Shown here: in pieces, positions 26,601 through 41,291 of the stretch
Layout of the letters: each line of letters begins with the position of its first letter
Position numbering within the stretch: position 1 is the stretch's first letter
Origin: Tetranychus cinnabarinus
Lineage: Eukaryota > Arthropoda > Arachnida > Trombidiformes > Tetranychidae
DNA length: 64,000 nucleotides
Direction: 5' to 3'
Assembly (NCBI GenBank): GCA_022266195.1
Contig: WHVY01000005.1
Location: 6,386,001 to 6,450,000, forward strand
Program-made: the position numbers and the translations under genes
The notes under the pieces: generated by a model
Told to the model about the DNA's origin: nothing
The model's input: the letters and a program-made list of their open reading frames with translations, nothing else
Database searches by the model: none

Positions 26601-29600
26601 TTATCGTTATCATCATAATGATCATCATTTAGAAGTCCCAGTTTTTTCATCAAAATAACGATTGTTCAAAGACTCATTGGGACAAAGTTTACAATTACAA
26701 GACAAGACCAAAAATGTGTGTATTCCCAACAATTGATCATCATCATCATCATCTTTATCATCGTGTCATTTCATTCAATCTATTTTCCCTGTAATCATCC
26801 ATCTCGATCGATCATTCTGATGATTTGTTTATATCAGTTGAAATGGACAGTCAATAAATCATGATCATTTCTAGATGAATATTTGAAAGCGAGCAACACA
26901 AGCAAAAACAATGTTGGACATTTACATTCATTGGGTGTGAAACCTAATTTGGTAAATCCTGATTACAATCATCATGAAACCAGTTTTTTTGATGACAACT
27001 GCTTATAGTTTATTGCTGTGGACGTTATTTGGGTTCAACCTTTACCCATCTCTATAGTGGACTGTAATTGAAAATCAACATCACCAGCAATCCATTTACT
27101 GTACTTTTTATTGCATCCAAATCAATGGCTGATCATTGACTATTGACAATTACCAAAGACTATTTACAGAATCAACTCTAGTAATTGTTGCACATGGTAA
27201 CGAGCAATTTATAGTTGAGAAAAAGAAATCAGTTTGACCAGCTCTTAATGTCCAAATCAAAGGTTGCTTCAATGTAAATGTCCAATGTCAGCTAATGTTA
27301 AATTTACTATCATTATCAGCCAATCCGATTTGTAAATCACTCCTTTGCTTAATCAGTAAATGGTTGTTACTTTAAGAGCAACATTTTACCCTTTTAAATG
27401 CCTTAATTTGTCAATGGATAATTATTTTTAATCCAACCGGGTTAATGCCATTAACAGTAGGCCTAAAAATTGATTGCTTTAAAAGTCAAGTGACTGTTTT
27501 AAATAATCAACTTGATTTCTGGCAATCATGGAATGGCTCAATCAACAACAATGAAACTTGCCTTTCACCATTAACCATATTTGATTAGCATGAAAAAAAA
27601 TATCATTAAATAAAGAGAGGAAAAATGAAGAGTTGAAGACAATCAATCTTGAAAAGTTAAAGTGATGCTGATAAATGTTGATAAATATTGTTCAAGTTAC
27701 TCCATGAAATGAACCGCTTCCAACAGTTTTATTAAGTGATAAAGATAAGCATTAAGATGATGATTATGATGATGATGATAGGAAGGCGTAAATATTGTTT
27801 ATTTTGATGACAATAATAGCAATTGTAAGTAAGAATCCATTAAATTTAAAGGAAAAGGATAAAAAAAGGCAAAAACAAAAATTCATCTCAAAGAAAATAT
27901 TGAGCAAAAAGTAAGTTCATTTCTTATATACAATATTATCAGTTCAATATACAAACAAATACCATGTTATTATTATTATATTTGCTATTATTATATTAAT
28001 GTTGATATCGTGATAGTTGAAAGTATAATATCATTATTATCAATCAGAGTTAAATATTATCGAGACTTTTTCACTCCATTGATGTACTTTTTGGTAACAC
28101 CTTGGATTGAAAATTATCAATGGATCCAAGTTAATCATATTAACTTGTCAAATCCATTATTTTCATTATTCTTCATCATTATCATTGTAATCATCATCAT
28201 TTTGTTGAACACACCAAGTTGTTGATTGTTTTTTGATTAGTTAACAAGTTAACAAAATAAATTGCATTGATTTACATCAAAAGGGATTCCTTTTTATCAA
28301 AATACAGACTTTTCTCGTAATAATTGCCAACATTAACTAACACTTTTGTGTCAACAATTTAGATTTCAATCAAATACTCAATTTTGATCGTTTATTAGTG
28401 AGTCAAATGTAATTTATTGATTTATTTTCGATTTTTTGGGTAATTCAAGTGGCATTTGAATGTGGCGCCCATTAAATGCATTGTCATCGTTAGTGACTGG
28501 GAAGGTTGACCTTTTGTTTTGATTTAGTTCACTCACGGTTAATACTTTTTTAATTGGCCACATAGTTAAAGATGTTTAATTTTAATCAGTGAATAGAAAG
28601 GTTTAATCCTTTAACTGAAGGTTACTAATCCTTTACAATTAAAAGTTAAATCATGTAATCATTTTCAATTTTCCAGTTTCTAAACTTCAACATGAACGCA
28701 TCTCTGTATCACCAACAACCAGCTTACTTAATCTCAGCCATTGACTTTGTATTTTAATTGTTTTTTTTCAATCGTTGTGTCTTTTAAAATTGTTTGATTG
28801 TCAATTTAATACAGCGATGAGTTTCACCATTGTAAGCATTATTTTATTTTCAATTTTGTAAACATTTTCTTGTCTGCTGTCTTTTGGATGTTCTTTGTTT
28901 CATTGAATGGATTATTTAGCGACAAATTTTTGTATTAATCAATGGTTTTATTAATAGTTGCTGATCAATAATTGGTATCAGTGGTCGTTTGGTTATCCTC
29001 TTGGATAAGGCTTTTCAAATATTAAGATCATCAGTGTGAAAAGGGAAAGTGTCTTTACCAGTGAAAACATATTTACCGGTTATTATCAATGGATATAATG
29101 ATTGAAATGGTATCAATTGAACTCTGGGATCGCCTTTTTCTAATAATCATGTTCATATTCAGGGTCAATCTAGTGCATTTTAGCAATATTAAATATAGCC
29201 TGATGGAACCAAAACAGGGACGAAAAAAAAGATCAACCTGAACCAATAAAACCAATCATTATAAAGGTAAAGAAGGAAGGAAAAAGAAGAAGAATGAAAA
29301 TTGGAAGAAAAGGTTCTTCTATTATTGCTTCTTACTTACCAATTGTCAGTAGTGAATCCCAAATATGTATTATTATCATCAAGATGATGATGGCATGAAA
29401 ACAGCATAGTAGTTAAGGTGTCTTTGTGGGTCAATCAATAAATCAACTTGACTCGGTTAAGAGTCCCAAACCCAAATTGACTATAATCATTTAAAATATT
29501 ACTAAAATGGTTGCCCAAAACGTAAAGACTATTTACTAATTTCAACAGTTAACGCAACCCTTTGGATTGATTATTTACCAATAAAAAGTCAGACACAACA

Positions 29601-32600
29601 ATCATGATAAAAGGACAATTCAACAGCCAGATTGAACACTAATACCCAATTCATTGGTAACCTGCGACCTCAACCATTTAATCCAGAAAGCAAACAATCA
29701 ACACACTGGTCAAAATTGTGAATCTTTGGAGTAAAGTTGTAACTTTGTTACACGAAGTTACCTGCTAATTGTGGTTCAACTAATTTACACATAAACCATT
29801 TTCTTGGGTCAATATTAATATTGAAGGTTGACCATTAAATATACTGGCGAGTTCAAATATGAATTTTAGTTTATTTTTTGCACTTTCAATGATATTATGT
29901 TATATATTTGATTATTATTACAGTGTAAAAACAAATGGAAGCCTTGACTGGTATAAATAACTGTAAATTATGATGATGATTGTATGATGAGGTTACACAG
30001 TTTTTGTTCAAATAAACGTTTGAATGAAATTTTAAGTTTTATACACCAAAAAGCTAGCTCAAGTTTAACGATATAAAATAACATATAATAATAATAATGA
30101 TAATAGAAGTAAAATAAAGAGTAAAAATAAAATAAAAACTAATAATAATCATAATATAACGTTTATCATGTCTGAATAATGTATATTTATATGGATGCGT
30201 TTTTATTTCACTCTATCAACCTTTTTTTTCTGTTCATCTTCATGCTGTCTCTTTTAATGAATTTGAAATTATCATTTTAACCAACATTTCAAGGCTTAAT
30301 TCAAGTGCTTCTTTAAGTAATATTATTAATAATCATTGTGATGACTCTCACTATGGTAATGATTACGATGGTGATAATAAGAATGATGAAAGGATGAACA
30401 AAAATTATAATTGATAAAGCAAAACAGTTGCTTTGTTGGCAACCATTTTTCATTCCCTGTTTTGCCACTAAATTTTCATCATTAACTAAACCAGAATGTA
30501 ACTAACAATTAAAATTATCTTCAATTGTCAGCTTTCAAAGTTAATTATTTAAGTTGATTCCGGTCAAATTTCAACATTTTTCATTATCTTGTCGTTAATT
30601 GTCCAACTAGATGAAACTGATTCAATTAGCAGAGACAAAAGATTGGTTACATGGAGCAAATTATAACTTCATTTTGTCATGTTAATTCAATTTGGTAAAT
30701 GCAAAGTCTGCTTGAAAAAAATTGAAATTTGGTAAAAATTATTGGATAACATTCCTTTGTAATCTAATTGACTTTATAATTAAGAGCAAGATTGATATCT
30801 CTTGTCTAATAAAGTCAATCTATCCCTGTTGTTATTGCTTGCATTCAATGGCGGTTATGGTTCTATTTTCCTCTTCTTTTTATCGAGTCTGGAATCAGAT
30901 TAATCTTGCCATTTAAGTCGATTTTGCAGCCGGACAATGATTGATTTAGTTGCTTGGAGTTTTTTCAATTTTGTTTTACAGAATGGGTCTTTATAAAAAA
31001 TTGATAATTCACAATTTTGCAAGATAAATGGTTCATTTGGTTGTTGTTAGTTACATGTGAAAAATTGTGATTGATTGAAAAACTTTGCTCAACCCAGAGA
31101 TTAAATGTCATAAATATGATGTTGGTGATATCAATGGCGGTGACGAAGCTTGGTTTCACTCACAATTGTCAGTATTAATAAGTAATATAAGCAGTAATAT
31201 GATGGTGATAAAAATAACAATAAAAATAACGAAAAGTTGAGAAGTAATTTAGTTTACAGTCCGGTGAATTGTGATTTAGTCTGAGTTATTTACAGTGAAC
31301 AGAAGAACACAAGAGTTATGAACAAGCTAAAAAAGTAGGAGAAAATTCTGGTAACAGTAAAACCTCTTTCTCCTCACTTCTTGGAAGGACAGTTTTTACG
31401 TGAAAGAATAAGTGACATGATGGAGCAGAATTTACAATTATCATGAGAATTAGAAGGAACAGAAAGGGAAAAGAGTTGGAGAAATGCAGAAAACACAAAA
31501 ACCAAGAAACAAAAGATTCTTAGGTTAACCGTTAAAATAAGCAGATAGAGAAGTCACATGATGTTAATGTCATAGCAACCAAGAAAAACCAATTCAAAAA
31601 TTAACCAGTTTTTATTTTTTTAAGACAAATCATGAATTGTTAAAACCAGAAATCTTTTTAATCTTGATTTTTGATATCTTTTTTTCTGTGTTTAAAAGGT
31701 TTACCCTGCGAATTATTCAATGAAGATCATCAACGTCATCTGTTAATTAAAAGGTTATTCTGTTTGTTCTCCTTCTATTTACTTTGACTTAGATACTGGC
31801 GATTGGGTCATTTTTTATTTTGTTTGCTTTTAAATGGATACTTATTAACTATTTCACCAGCTATTTGTATTCCTCGTTAATCTGCCTACTCTCCCATTGA
31901 TTAATGGCCTTTAATGTCTCAAAGTTAATTGTGGTCATCGTTTCCAACTTTTCCTTTCCATGGTTCACCACTTTAGTCTTTAATTCTGTTAATCTTTGCT
32001 GACCTTTGACTGGTAAAAGATGGAACGTTTTGTAAATTGTTAATCATTATTGCAATTCAATGGATAAATTTCTCATCTCAAGCTATCCAAAACAAAATGA
32101 CAAAGTAACAATCACTTGAAAAGAACTATCATTGCAATGTGAATTTTATTCGATGGCATTGACTTCAGTATTTCAAATGTTTGGGTTAAAATGTAATTTG
32201 CTGTTGACTCGATGACGTTAAAGTTTCAATTTGGCGATTGAATTCCAGAGCTGCTTTACTTTTCTTGTTACAATTACTATTTACAAAACATTGTCATTAT
32301 GAGAGTAACATGAATAACATGTAATAACCAGAATGTCATCCATCCATATAAACTGAATCCAATGGACAAAATTGATTGACTTAACGTTTCTCGAGTTTCA
32401 CCCGACAACACAATGCACATTCTTTGGATAATTACATTGGCAGAGAGATAATCATCATCGAGATAATTATTTCCATGATAATAACCCTTGTAAACCAATA
32501 TCTTCATTGTCTTCAATTCATCTCAATTATACTTTAGATCAATAATCAAAACCAGCCATTCATAGTTGACTGAATGTTTCTACAGATGGGATTAACATTG

Positions 32601-35600
32601 TTTGAACATTGTCCAACTCAAAGTGCTTTCCAATGTCCACCATTCAATTTATTCACAGATCAACCTAGCAATATAAATAATCATTGATTATTCGGAAAAT
32701 GGAACAGATAATGTTTATTCCTTAGATTATCGCAACTTGATTCTCTCTATTTACCCTGAAGATGGTTCAACTACACAACACACATCATCTGGATATTTCA
32801 TCGAAACATCCCGTTACAATAATCAATGAACAGTGAAAATAAAAGTTCATATCTTAATGAATAATCCTTTTCACCAACATCACAATATATTCTTCCCTAT
32901 CATTTTCATCTTATTCATCATCATCTATCCCTTTTTTACTCTTTCTTATATTCCATCAATCATTAATCAACAATCATCATTCAATCAACCATTAACATTA
33001 TGTTAACAACAATTGTGTTCAATGTTCAAATCTCTTTCTTCAAAATCACCGCAAAACTATAAAAAAAAGCTTGATAAAAACATATTAATGTGATCCTTTG
33101 ATTGTGAAAAAAAGCCTTTTATAATCATTATTTCCTAAATTGTTAGGAATAGGCTAAATCAATCATAACAATCCATTGAAAGACCAAACAAAAGTCAAAA
33201 AATGCACCATCAGTTTGATTCTTTTCAATTATCAACAATAATAAAAATCGTTAATCAACTTTAATAGTCATGCTGGTTGCTAATAAAAAGCTGCAATAAG
33301 GACAAGATTAACCAAAAAAAATCAACTGATTGTGAACCTTGGATCAAGGCTTGCAGGTTAAATATCGATTGCAATCCCAGTCAACATTTGGTGAAGCATA
33401 AAATGAACCCAAAAAAAGGCTAAATTGGAAAAGTTGGAATTTTTGATTCATTTGACAATCAAGAGAAAAAAAATCAACTGTAATTGTGATATTTATCAAG
33501 AAAAGGTTGAAAAGCCTGGAGCAAAGACTTTTGGTAAATTTTAATTCATGGTTCATGATGATTTATGAATCGAAGGGAAAAGGCAAAGGTTGAAACAAAA
33601 TTGAGTTTCATTGATTTCACTATTTGATTGTAAGTTTCGTTTTGAAACATAATGAGCTATTTGATGGCGTTCAAATCATTTATATTATCACAATAACAAT
33701 TGAAACTTGTTCATGATTGTTATTATTGATTCCTACTTTTGCAAATAAAACAAAATTTTGCTTCATTCAATTCAACCCAAAAATGCAATTTTTGTTTCAT
33801 CCATTCCATGAGATTCCCTCTTCATTTCCTAACATTGTAAACTAAATCAAATGAATTTCAAATGATGATCCATCAGCATTGTTTAATCAATCAAAAAGGA
33901 TTAAAAAAATTTCCTCATTTCTGCTCAATTCAATGAATCAAATTGAAATATCATTTGAATACAGAAAATTTTCATTCCAATGGTTTTGTTGATTAAAATG
34001 ATGCAAAGTTCAAAGTGAATTTGAAATTATTTGATAAATAAATTGTTAAACAATTTTCACTGTTAATTTAATAACAATTTCCAGTCAATATTGTAAGACC
34101 TTTACAGCAATTTAGAAGATCATAAGAAAATCGATTAACTGAAAATCAATAAATTAATTCTGATGGAAGCAATCAAATTATAATAACGTTCTGGTAATAC
34201 AATGTAATACAAAAGTCTAAATGGATTGAAAGGAAATTTCATTAACATCAAGTTAACTTATTTTTTAATCACAAAAGAGATGCAATTCAATAGCTATAAT
34301 TTGATGATCATAATTATGATTAAAATGGCCTCAAGCATTCAAATTAATCTCAATTTTAAATTGTTTAATAGTTGAAGAGATTCTAGTTGACTGACTATTA
34401 AAAGGATTGACACAATTTAAACACTTTTCATATTGAATATTTTATCCTAAAAAATTGAAGTAACAAATTGTGATTATGATCAACATTGTTTAGTTGATTG
34501 TAACAATTGGAGGTGAGGATATGACAATATTAAAATGCAAATTTCATGATGGATTGAAATTATGATGGAATCTAATGTTTTTCAAAAAATCTCAACATTT
34601 ACATTTGGATCTCAATGAGATTGTTCATTTGTTCAATTGAATGGAAAATAATTGTTTCTCGAAACCTTAATTGCAATTGATTACACTTGCTAGGTTTGCT
34701 TTCAATGAAAGTCAACTGTAAGCAATAAAATGAATCACAACAAGCTTTGATTGTTAACTTTAATTGTGAAAATCAATGGAAAGAAAAGATTGTTAAAAAT
34801 TTGTTTCATTTTTCCTCTCAAATTGATTACAGGGAAACCTAAATTACAATTAAGTCTATTTTTGATCTTTATTTAAATCATTGTTTGCTTAATTTTATAA
34901 AATGTCAGCTTTTGATTGATTAAATTGAAAATTTTAATCACATTTAGGTTTAGTTTCATCGCTTCTTTTGCATCAATTTTCATCAATCATATTGAATCGA
35001 AAATGATGATTCTGATAAATAAATCAATCGTTGAAATAATGTGAAAACAATTTTGTATTAGTTGAATTGATTAAATGAAACAATCTATTTTATTCTCGTT
35101 TCTTGTTTCCATTTTGATTCTGCCCATTCTAACCTTGCTTTTTTCATTCCAGGTAAATGTTGAGATATAAATTGAATAAGATTTTGGTTGATCCAGAAAG
35201 AGATTCAGAATTGATTGTTGGAGTAAAAAATTTTGCAAGAAGAAAATATTTCCAAAAACTGTGAAAAACAAGAACATTTTTTATGCAGATTTACTCAAGA
35301 GACTATTCAATCTTGAAAGGTTTACATGTAAAACATGAGGATGGAGAAAAAAAAGAGAAGAGAATTAAGAAGAAAAAAGGAAAAAATATATTCTATTATT
35401 CAGTTAATTTCAACTTTTGAAATTGATTATTTTTCATCAATATTGACATGAATTGAAAGGGAAAACAAAATAAAACAATAAAATTAAATAAACTTGAAAA
35501 ATTCATTGTTGAAGCGATTGTTGAAAATGAAAAGTTGATTGTCAAAGTTGCCTGTTATTACCTGACGATGAACAATTGACTGAATGGAGGAATGAACAAA

Positions 35601-38600
35601 AATTTATGAAATGACAATGAATTTATATTCAGAGGGAGAAAAATCTCTATTAAGTTAGCAATGAAAAGGAATCTGATTTCATGAAGGAAATAGTTTTCTT
35701 TTTGTTCAAATGTTGGAAATCATTTAAAACCATTTGATAGGTTTGCCTGTTGGAACACAAAGTTCAAGGATCATCATGATTCAGATGGTTGATGAAAAAA
35801 AAGAGTGATGAGTTTAAAGAATGAGTTACAAACTAGGAAAAAGAACCACAAATGTGACTTTTTTTCAACATTTTGTTCTGCTTTTTGGATCCGATGGAAT
35901 GATTGATAAAATAAAAATGGTAAAGAAAAGTTGACCAAAAATAAGTTGATAACAAAAGTTTCAACTGAATTCTGATTAACCCGAGATTCGAGTGGTTTTT
36001 CATGCTTTCTCATCACACTTTGTAACCTTTTTCAGTGACCATTAAAATTATAATTAATCTAATTGTTGATCAAAAGATACTTTGTTCAGAAATAAATCAT
36101 TTCAAGAGACCAAGAAAAGCTTGACTCTTGACTTTGTATTGGAAATGTAATGTTAATTGAAAAGATTTGCTTTGATCTTTCATTAAACAAATTGTCATGA
36201 AAATTTTATTGAAATATTTTCTTGAAAAATGAATGTTATTAAATCATGATTCGATGAGTGCTTTGAAACTTTAGATTTATTTATGTGATAAGTGATGTGA
36301 ATTTAGTTGAAGATCAGGTTGAATCCAAATTTTGTGTAAAAGGAGCCAAAAAGCGTCAAATCTTGTATTCCCTTGACTTGTATTATGAATTGTGTTGAAA
36401 AACAACAAATGTTATACAGAATTTTATTGTCTATTTTTTGCTTTTCACTCCCAGGTGACTCACAATTGAAGCTTGCAAGGCTTGTAGTGAGGTTCATGGT
36501 TGTCATTGATGATAGCAATAACAATTTAAACATTCAAAGGGAAAGTTGAAAATTATCAAGAGTAAAATATCTTGAGGAAAAGAAAATTCAAACTCCATTT
36601 GATTGGGAATGATTCAGAGATTTGTCAGGAAGAAAACAATTTCAATTGAGTTGAAAGGTTTATCAAGGTGATTAACAGAGCAAGCTTTTGGCAACCAATT
36701 TGATTAAAATTGAAATTTATCATGAACAAATTAAACTGTAATCACAATAAACAGAAGAGAAAAGGAAGAGAAAAAAAAACTATCGTTAAACCAACATTTC
36801 AAGATTAACGAGAAAGTTGCATTTGCATTTGAAGCGTGATTCCAACTGAATTAACTGAATTAAAGTTTGTCTTGATTCAACATTATTGAACTGGAAACAA
36901 TTTTATTCCCAATAATTTGTGAAATATGAATTGATAGTGTAAACATGAATGATAACAATGCAAGTTTAACAGAAGAAGAAGAAGAAGAAATGTTCACTTG
37001 AAACTGAAGCCAAGATAAACTGTATACTTGATTATCATGTTGATCATTATTCAGAGTATTCTTACTGTTGAACCGTCATCTATTGATTATCAGTCTCCCA
37101 GGGAACGTTATCAATATCATGAAGAAATAATGGGTTAGAAGTTTGCTTTCAGTCTAAACTGTCATCGTTAAAGGAGTTGAAGGTTAGACTAACTATTGTG
37201 ATCAATGATGATGATGACGGAAGATGAGGAAGGCAACTTTTCAACAGATAATCTGTGACCATAAAGGGAGGATGGTCAAGTGATGAAAGTGACTGGGAGT
37301 GAAAAGTAAACCTTGGGAGGGAAAAGGAGAGAAGCAATGAAATATATCCTATCATGGTTATAAATGTTAACTCATCTGGGATGACGGATGGCTTCTCATC
37401 TTGATTATAAATCTTTTACTTGATCCAACAATTTTATTCTTCTTCGTCATCTTTTCTCATCTTTTCTCAACTCTTCTCATCACCATCATCATTCATCCTT
37501 CAATCCGCCAATCCGTCAATAATCTAATAGACAGAATCTGAGTCAATTCATTTTCCTTTTAACTTTGCCTTTTTGTAGTTCATTTAAATGTATAATGAAT
37601 CTGTAAAGTTGAACACATAAACAGCTTTTCTGATGGACTTTCATATTAAAGATTGCATTGATTTAATGGATTCGTTGAGGATAAATGGCTGGCTGTTTAA
37701 GCACTTTTACAGCTAATGTTCATTTAATAATTTAGTTGCCATTGACTGACAATTAATCAAAATCACTGTTATTAATACTTTATTTGTTGGTAACCATTTA
37801 ACTGGCAATCATGTTTCTATTTATGTAAATCAATCAACAGTTAAACAATGTTACACTTGGTTCATTGTTGCCGATGGTTTGACTTTAAATGAAAAGTTAA
37901 GGTTGTGATGAGAATGGATGCATTTCATTGAATATTTTCATCATTAATTTAATTATTTAACTTGATAATTAATTATAAATTAATGAACGTCATTAGATGG
38001 AATCTTTTTTTCCAGTAATTACTCCAACTTGCAAGGTTTTCGTTAAAAAATGAACAGTTAATTAATGATAATTTTATATCAACTTGCAGTTGAATATTAA
38101 TCAATATTGAAAAAAGAGTGAAAATTAAGAATCAAAAAGCTGAATATGGTTAAACTGTGTATTGATTAGGGAAAAGTCTGTGAAAATTTATAAATTATTA
38201 CAATCTAATTGAGTGTTGTGTGAATGAAACGGCTTTCTGGTAACTGAAAAAGGTTGAAATTGCCAGAAATGGAATGATATTGAAAGAAAATTTCAAGATT
38301 TTCCTGGTTTTGGGTTTAATCATTTACTGGTTACACTTAATCATTGTTAAGAAGAAGAGCAAAGTAAACTGAAAAATAACAGAAAAAGTATTTATAATGA
38401 TCAGAGAGTGAAAAGGTAATTTTATTAATGAAATGTTGAGAAGTAAAATCAATATTTTCAATATTGAAGTAACAAAAAGGTTAAGATGGAGTTATTAAAA
38501 AAAGTCGAGATGAAGTTAACAGTTATGTTTCAATCAATTCAAACAGTAGCTTGTTTTCAGGTCGAGTTATTGATTTGCATGGAGTTCAATTTTTCACCGT

Positions 38601-41291
38601 CAAAATGGCAAGGAAACATTTACAAAATGTGTCTTTCAAATATGTTTATTCATATGAGAAGACATATTGAAATGCAAAATGATCATCTGTTTATCATTTC
38701 ATTTCCTTAAATGAACACCAAAGGTAATAATCACCTTTTTTAGACATTATTCATATTTTTCAAGACACAAGACTGAACCAAGCTAAAATAAGATGAACAT
38801 TGAAGATGAAAGTCAAATGGTTTTATAACAGTTTCAGTGATTATTGAGGGTGGATCTGGTTCAAGTGGGTGGGTAAAGAGGAAGAAGGATGTTTGGGGTG
38901 AAAATTGGTGAAGATCAACAAAGATGTAAAGATCAAGATGTCTGATGACCTGGAGGAAGACTGATCATCATCATCATCAATTCGCCATATTAGTATTTGA
39001 AATGTTTCCATACATATCATTTCACTTGAGAAGGAAGAGCAAATAAGTGAAAAAAAGACAAAAGCTTCATCTTCGTCTTCTTCCTCTCAAGTAATGATGA
39101 TGGTGATGATGGTTTTTCCTGGTAAAACAAAAGCATGAGCATCAGGGTGAGAATGAGGATAAAGAATCATCATCTTGGCAAATGTACAGAAACAAAATTT
39201 CAAGATGAACATGATCGTTAATACATATTTTCAAAGTGAAAAATATTGTTTTTATTTGCTTTGTTTTAACAAAAATATCAACATCCGAATCTTTATTTAA
39301 CCCAGTCAGGCGAAAAAAACATTTCAATTTTGACCTTTTTTTTCATTTCTAATCATTCATCGATTGTAGCCTCTTCATGATTACAATCTTGATCATTATT
39401 AACTTTAGGTTTAACTGGGAAAATATTATTTTCAAAGTGATTTATTTTGGGTAACATTTTGCTCTTCATTTATTCCAACACTTGAACCTAATAATAGTCC
39501 AATCATTTTGATTGTAATACATTGTAAGTGTATTTTTAGTCTAACCATTTGACAATTGCTTTCCAAATTTGTATCATTAATTGTTGACTTACTTTTACAA
39601 TTCAATTCAATGTTGAGAGATTTTCATTTTTTTCGAAGCAAAAGGCCTTTTTTGTTCAACTTTGCGGACTCTTTTCAATCTTAAATTTAATCACTGGATT
39701 CAACTGGTAATTTCAATCGATAATGTTGATTACTTTTCAATGAATCAATTATAATAGACGGACAAAGAACAGATAAAATGGGAAACATTTTGTTCAGTTC
39801 ATTCTATGTTTATTAATAATATATCCAATGATCAATATATTAGGAAACTCATTTTCCTCACAATTTAAGGTCAAACTTTACAATCAATAAATTAATGGAA
39901 ACAAGTTGAACAGTTGATGAGAATGAAAAAAAAGCCTTGTAATTATTGGTCTTGCAAGATCTTAATTTATTACGATTTATTAATAAATTCATCATTAGCC
40001 TTCAATTGTTATTCAATGTTTCAAATTGATGGTTGGACTCAATTCAAATGGCAGAGACATGTTGATCAGCAATCATAATTAGTTGAACATTGAACATGTG
40101 AATCAAGTTGAATTCAATGTTGATTAGGCAAGGAGAAATGGCCATTCAAGTTGCCTTCATTCATCTAAATAATTGTCTACTTAATCATCATGATTAAACC
40201 ATTTGTTTGCTCTAAAATCAATCAACATGATACAAAGTATTTAGTTTATCAATTGAATTAAATGGCAAATTGACAAATCTATAGATGCTAATGGTATAAA
40301 TAATGAAGTATTTTTTTGTTTTCTTTGTGAACTTTTTTTTTCTTCCTTCAAGATGAATTGGAGTGAAGATTTTAGTTTGCAGATGAAAGAAGATGAGAGA
40401 TGAAAAGATTGAAAAGCTTGGTAACAATATGATTGAATGATTATCAGAAACTGAATTCAATTGAAAACAATTTACTCTTTATGTGAATATATTTCGCCTT
40501 TCACTTGAAATTACTTTCCAATGAAATTGAATGCAATTTTTCTGGTTAAAAGCCAACAAAGTCACAAGAAAGTTAGTCTTCATCATTGATTCATTTCATC
40601 GCTATTTCATTAACAATCGACAAATTGTTAACAAATAATCAAACAGTCATTTGAATAAGTACAAGTAATAACATCATTGACAAATTTGCGAATGAACAAG
40701 TTGAGAATCAAGTAAATGCAATGAAAAGACTAAAAATCAAGAGAAAAATGGATCTTCCCTAAAATTAAAAACAATTGTTGGATGAGAAATGTTTGCTACA
40801 AAAGTTGACCAGAAAAGTGAATTAATTTGGTAATTCAGTTGATTAGTTGACTCGACTGATCAAATATTAACAAGTGAGATCGCAATTTGGTCTGGAAGTC
40901 AATTTTATGTTGAAAACAATGTAAGGAGTTAACTTTGAACCAGTTTATTACATTTATGTTGTTGTATTGGATTTATAATAAGTTTTTGGGTTTAACTTTT
41001 TGCTTCAACTTTTAGGTTTAACCTGAAAATTTTTGACTTTTTTCAATACTTTGTTTTTAATCTGATTAGGTTTAAACTTCTTACCTGAAGGATTCCGGAT
41101 TGAAGGGTTAAAGCCATGTATGCATAAATGAATGATGGCTGGTAAAAGGTTATACTTGGAAAAAGAGCGAGATGGAAGTCACTTGCAATCCATAAGGAAA
41201 GTATAATGAATACCAATGTTGATAGGAATAATGCTAAATTACAAGAATATATCCATACTCTATAATACCTCATCGCTCGCTTGAGAAACAT
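11699..41291 (-). CDS. Tetraspanin with glycine-rich loop insertion and long Asn/Ser/Thr-rich tail
   Basis: A four-pass membrane protein of the tetraspanin superfamily, predicted to organise membrane microdomains. Exons: 41291-41085 (residues 1-69), 13933-13736 (70-135) and 13042-11699 (136-582, stop TAA). All joins are phase 0. Exon 1 starts at an ATG with an in-frame TGA just upstream and encodes TM1 (about 13-35), a short first loop and the first half of TM2. Exon 2 completes TM2 with the hallmark GCVGANRMNERLL, then TM3. Exon 3 has QCCGI (Cys147-148), SCC (180-181), Cys274 and Cys288, so six loop cysteines, then TM4 (about 300-323). Two features are unusual: an insertion of roughly 80 residues between SCC and Cys274 with a run of about 12 Gly, and a cytoplasmic tail of about 255 residues very rich in Asn, Ser and Thr. 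Usual length is 230-300 residues, here 582. The join over a 27-kb intron is inferred; the two downstream exons are firm. Confidence 0.8.
12675..12713 (-). repeat. Glycine-codon microsatellite inside the tetraspanin exon
   Basis: A GGN repeat (CCN on the + strand) encoding about 12 consecutive Gly in the large extracellular loop of the tetraspanin. GGT, GGA and GGC codons are mixed, so it is coding-compatible but likely length-polymorphic. Confidence 0.8.
15922..15938. repeat. (GAT)n microsatellite in the tetraspanin intron
   Basis: Five to six perfect GAT units. Similar short GAT/ATC runs recur through the intron (16342-16356, 26737-26753, near 27763) and account for many spurious Asp- or Ser-rich ORFs. 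Confidence 0.8.
18774..18983 (-). CDS. Doubtful acidic ORF, possible exon on the tetraspanin strand
   Basis: A 69-codon frame starting at a TTG, with ATGs 8 and 10 codons downstream. Its core is rich in Asp, Glu and Lys, followed by five Asn codons. In the acidic core, synonymous codons vary (GAT/GAC, GAA/GAG, AAA/AAG), as in real coding sequence. However, it lies over an ATC/TTC-rich low-complexity tract of a type common in this intron. The frame stays open upstream for about 24 codons without an ATG. No family is recognised. It could be an alternative exon, a nested gene or chance; chance is most likely. Confidence 0.15.
   Translation of the reverse strand: MEKLKCLNMSMDEKDEDDDEAQADEVEEVKAKGDEQDDKESKNNNNNKRRCVTCFSSLFLSIIMGRQNG
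36971..36990. repeat. (AGA)n microsatellite
   Basis: Six to seven AGA units inside the tetraspanin intron. A similar GAA-rich run occurs at about 42717-42735. Confidence 0.8.

Larger units (their letters stand above)
13934..41084 (-). other. About 27 kb non-coding stretch, inferred first intron of the tetraspanin gene
   Basis: Donor GTAAGA follows the TM1 exon (first intron base 41084) and acceptor CAG precedes the TM2/TM3 exon (last intron base 13934). No ORF in between exceeds about 90 codons, and none shows a domain, a splice chain or a codon pattern I trust. The sequence is AT-rich with frequent short tri- and dinucleotide runs (for example GAT repeats at 15922-15938 and 16342-16356, ATC at 26737-26753, AGA at 36971-36990, AC at 23588-23599). 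AT-only stretches occur around 25800-26100 and 30050-30200. I saw no transposase, no tRNA signature and no obvious long inverted repeat. Nested non-coding RNAs or enhancers are possible but cannot be judged by eye. Confidence 0.65.

Noticed and set aside
15922..37000. Regularly recurring short GAT/ATC runs as a possible repeat array
   Set aside because: They are ordinary microsatellites without constant spacers or repeat length; nothing CRISPR-like.
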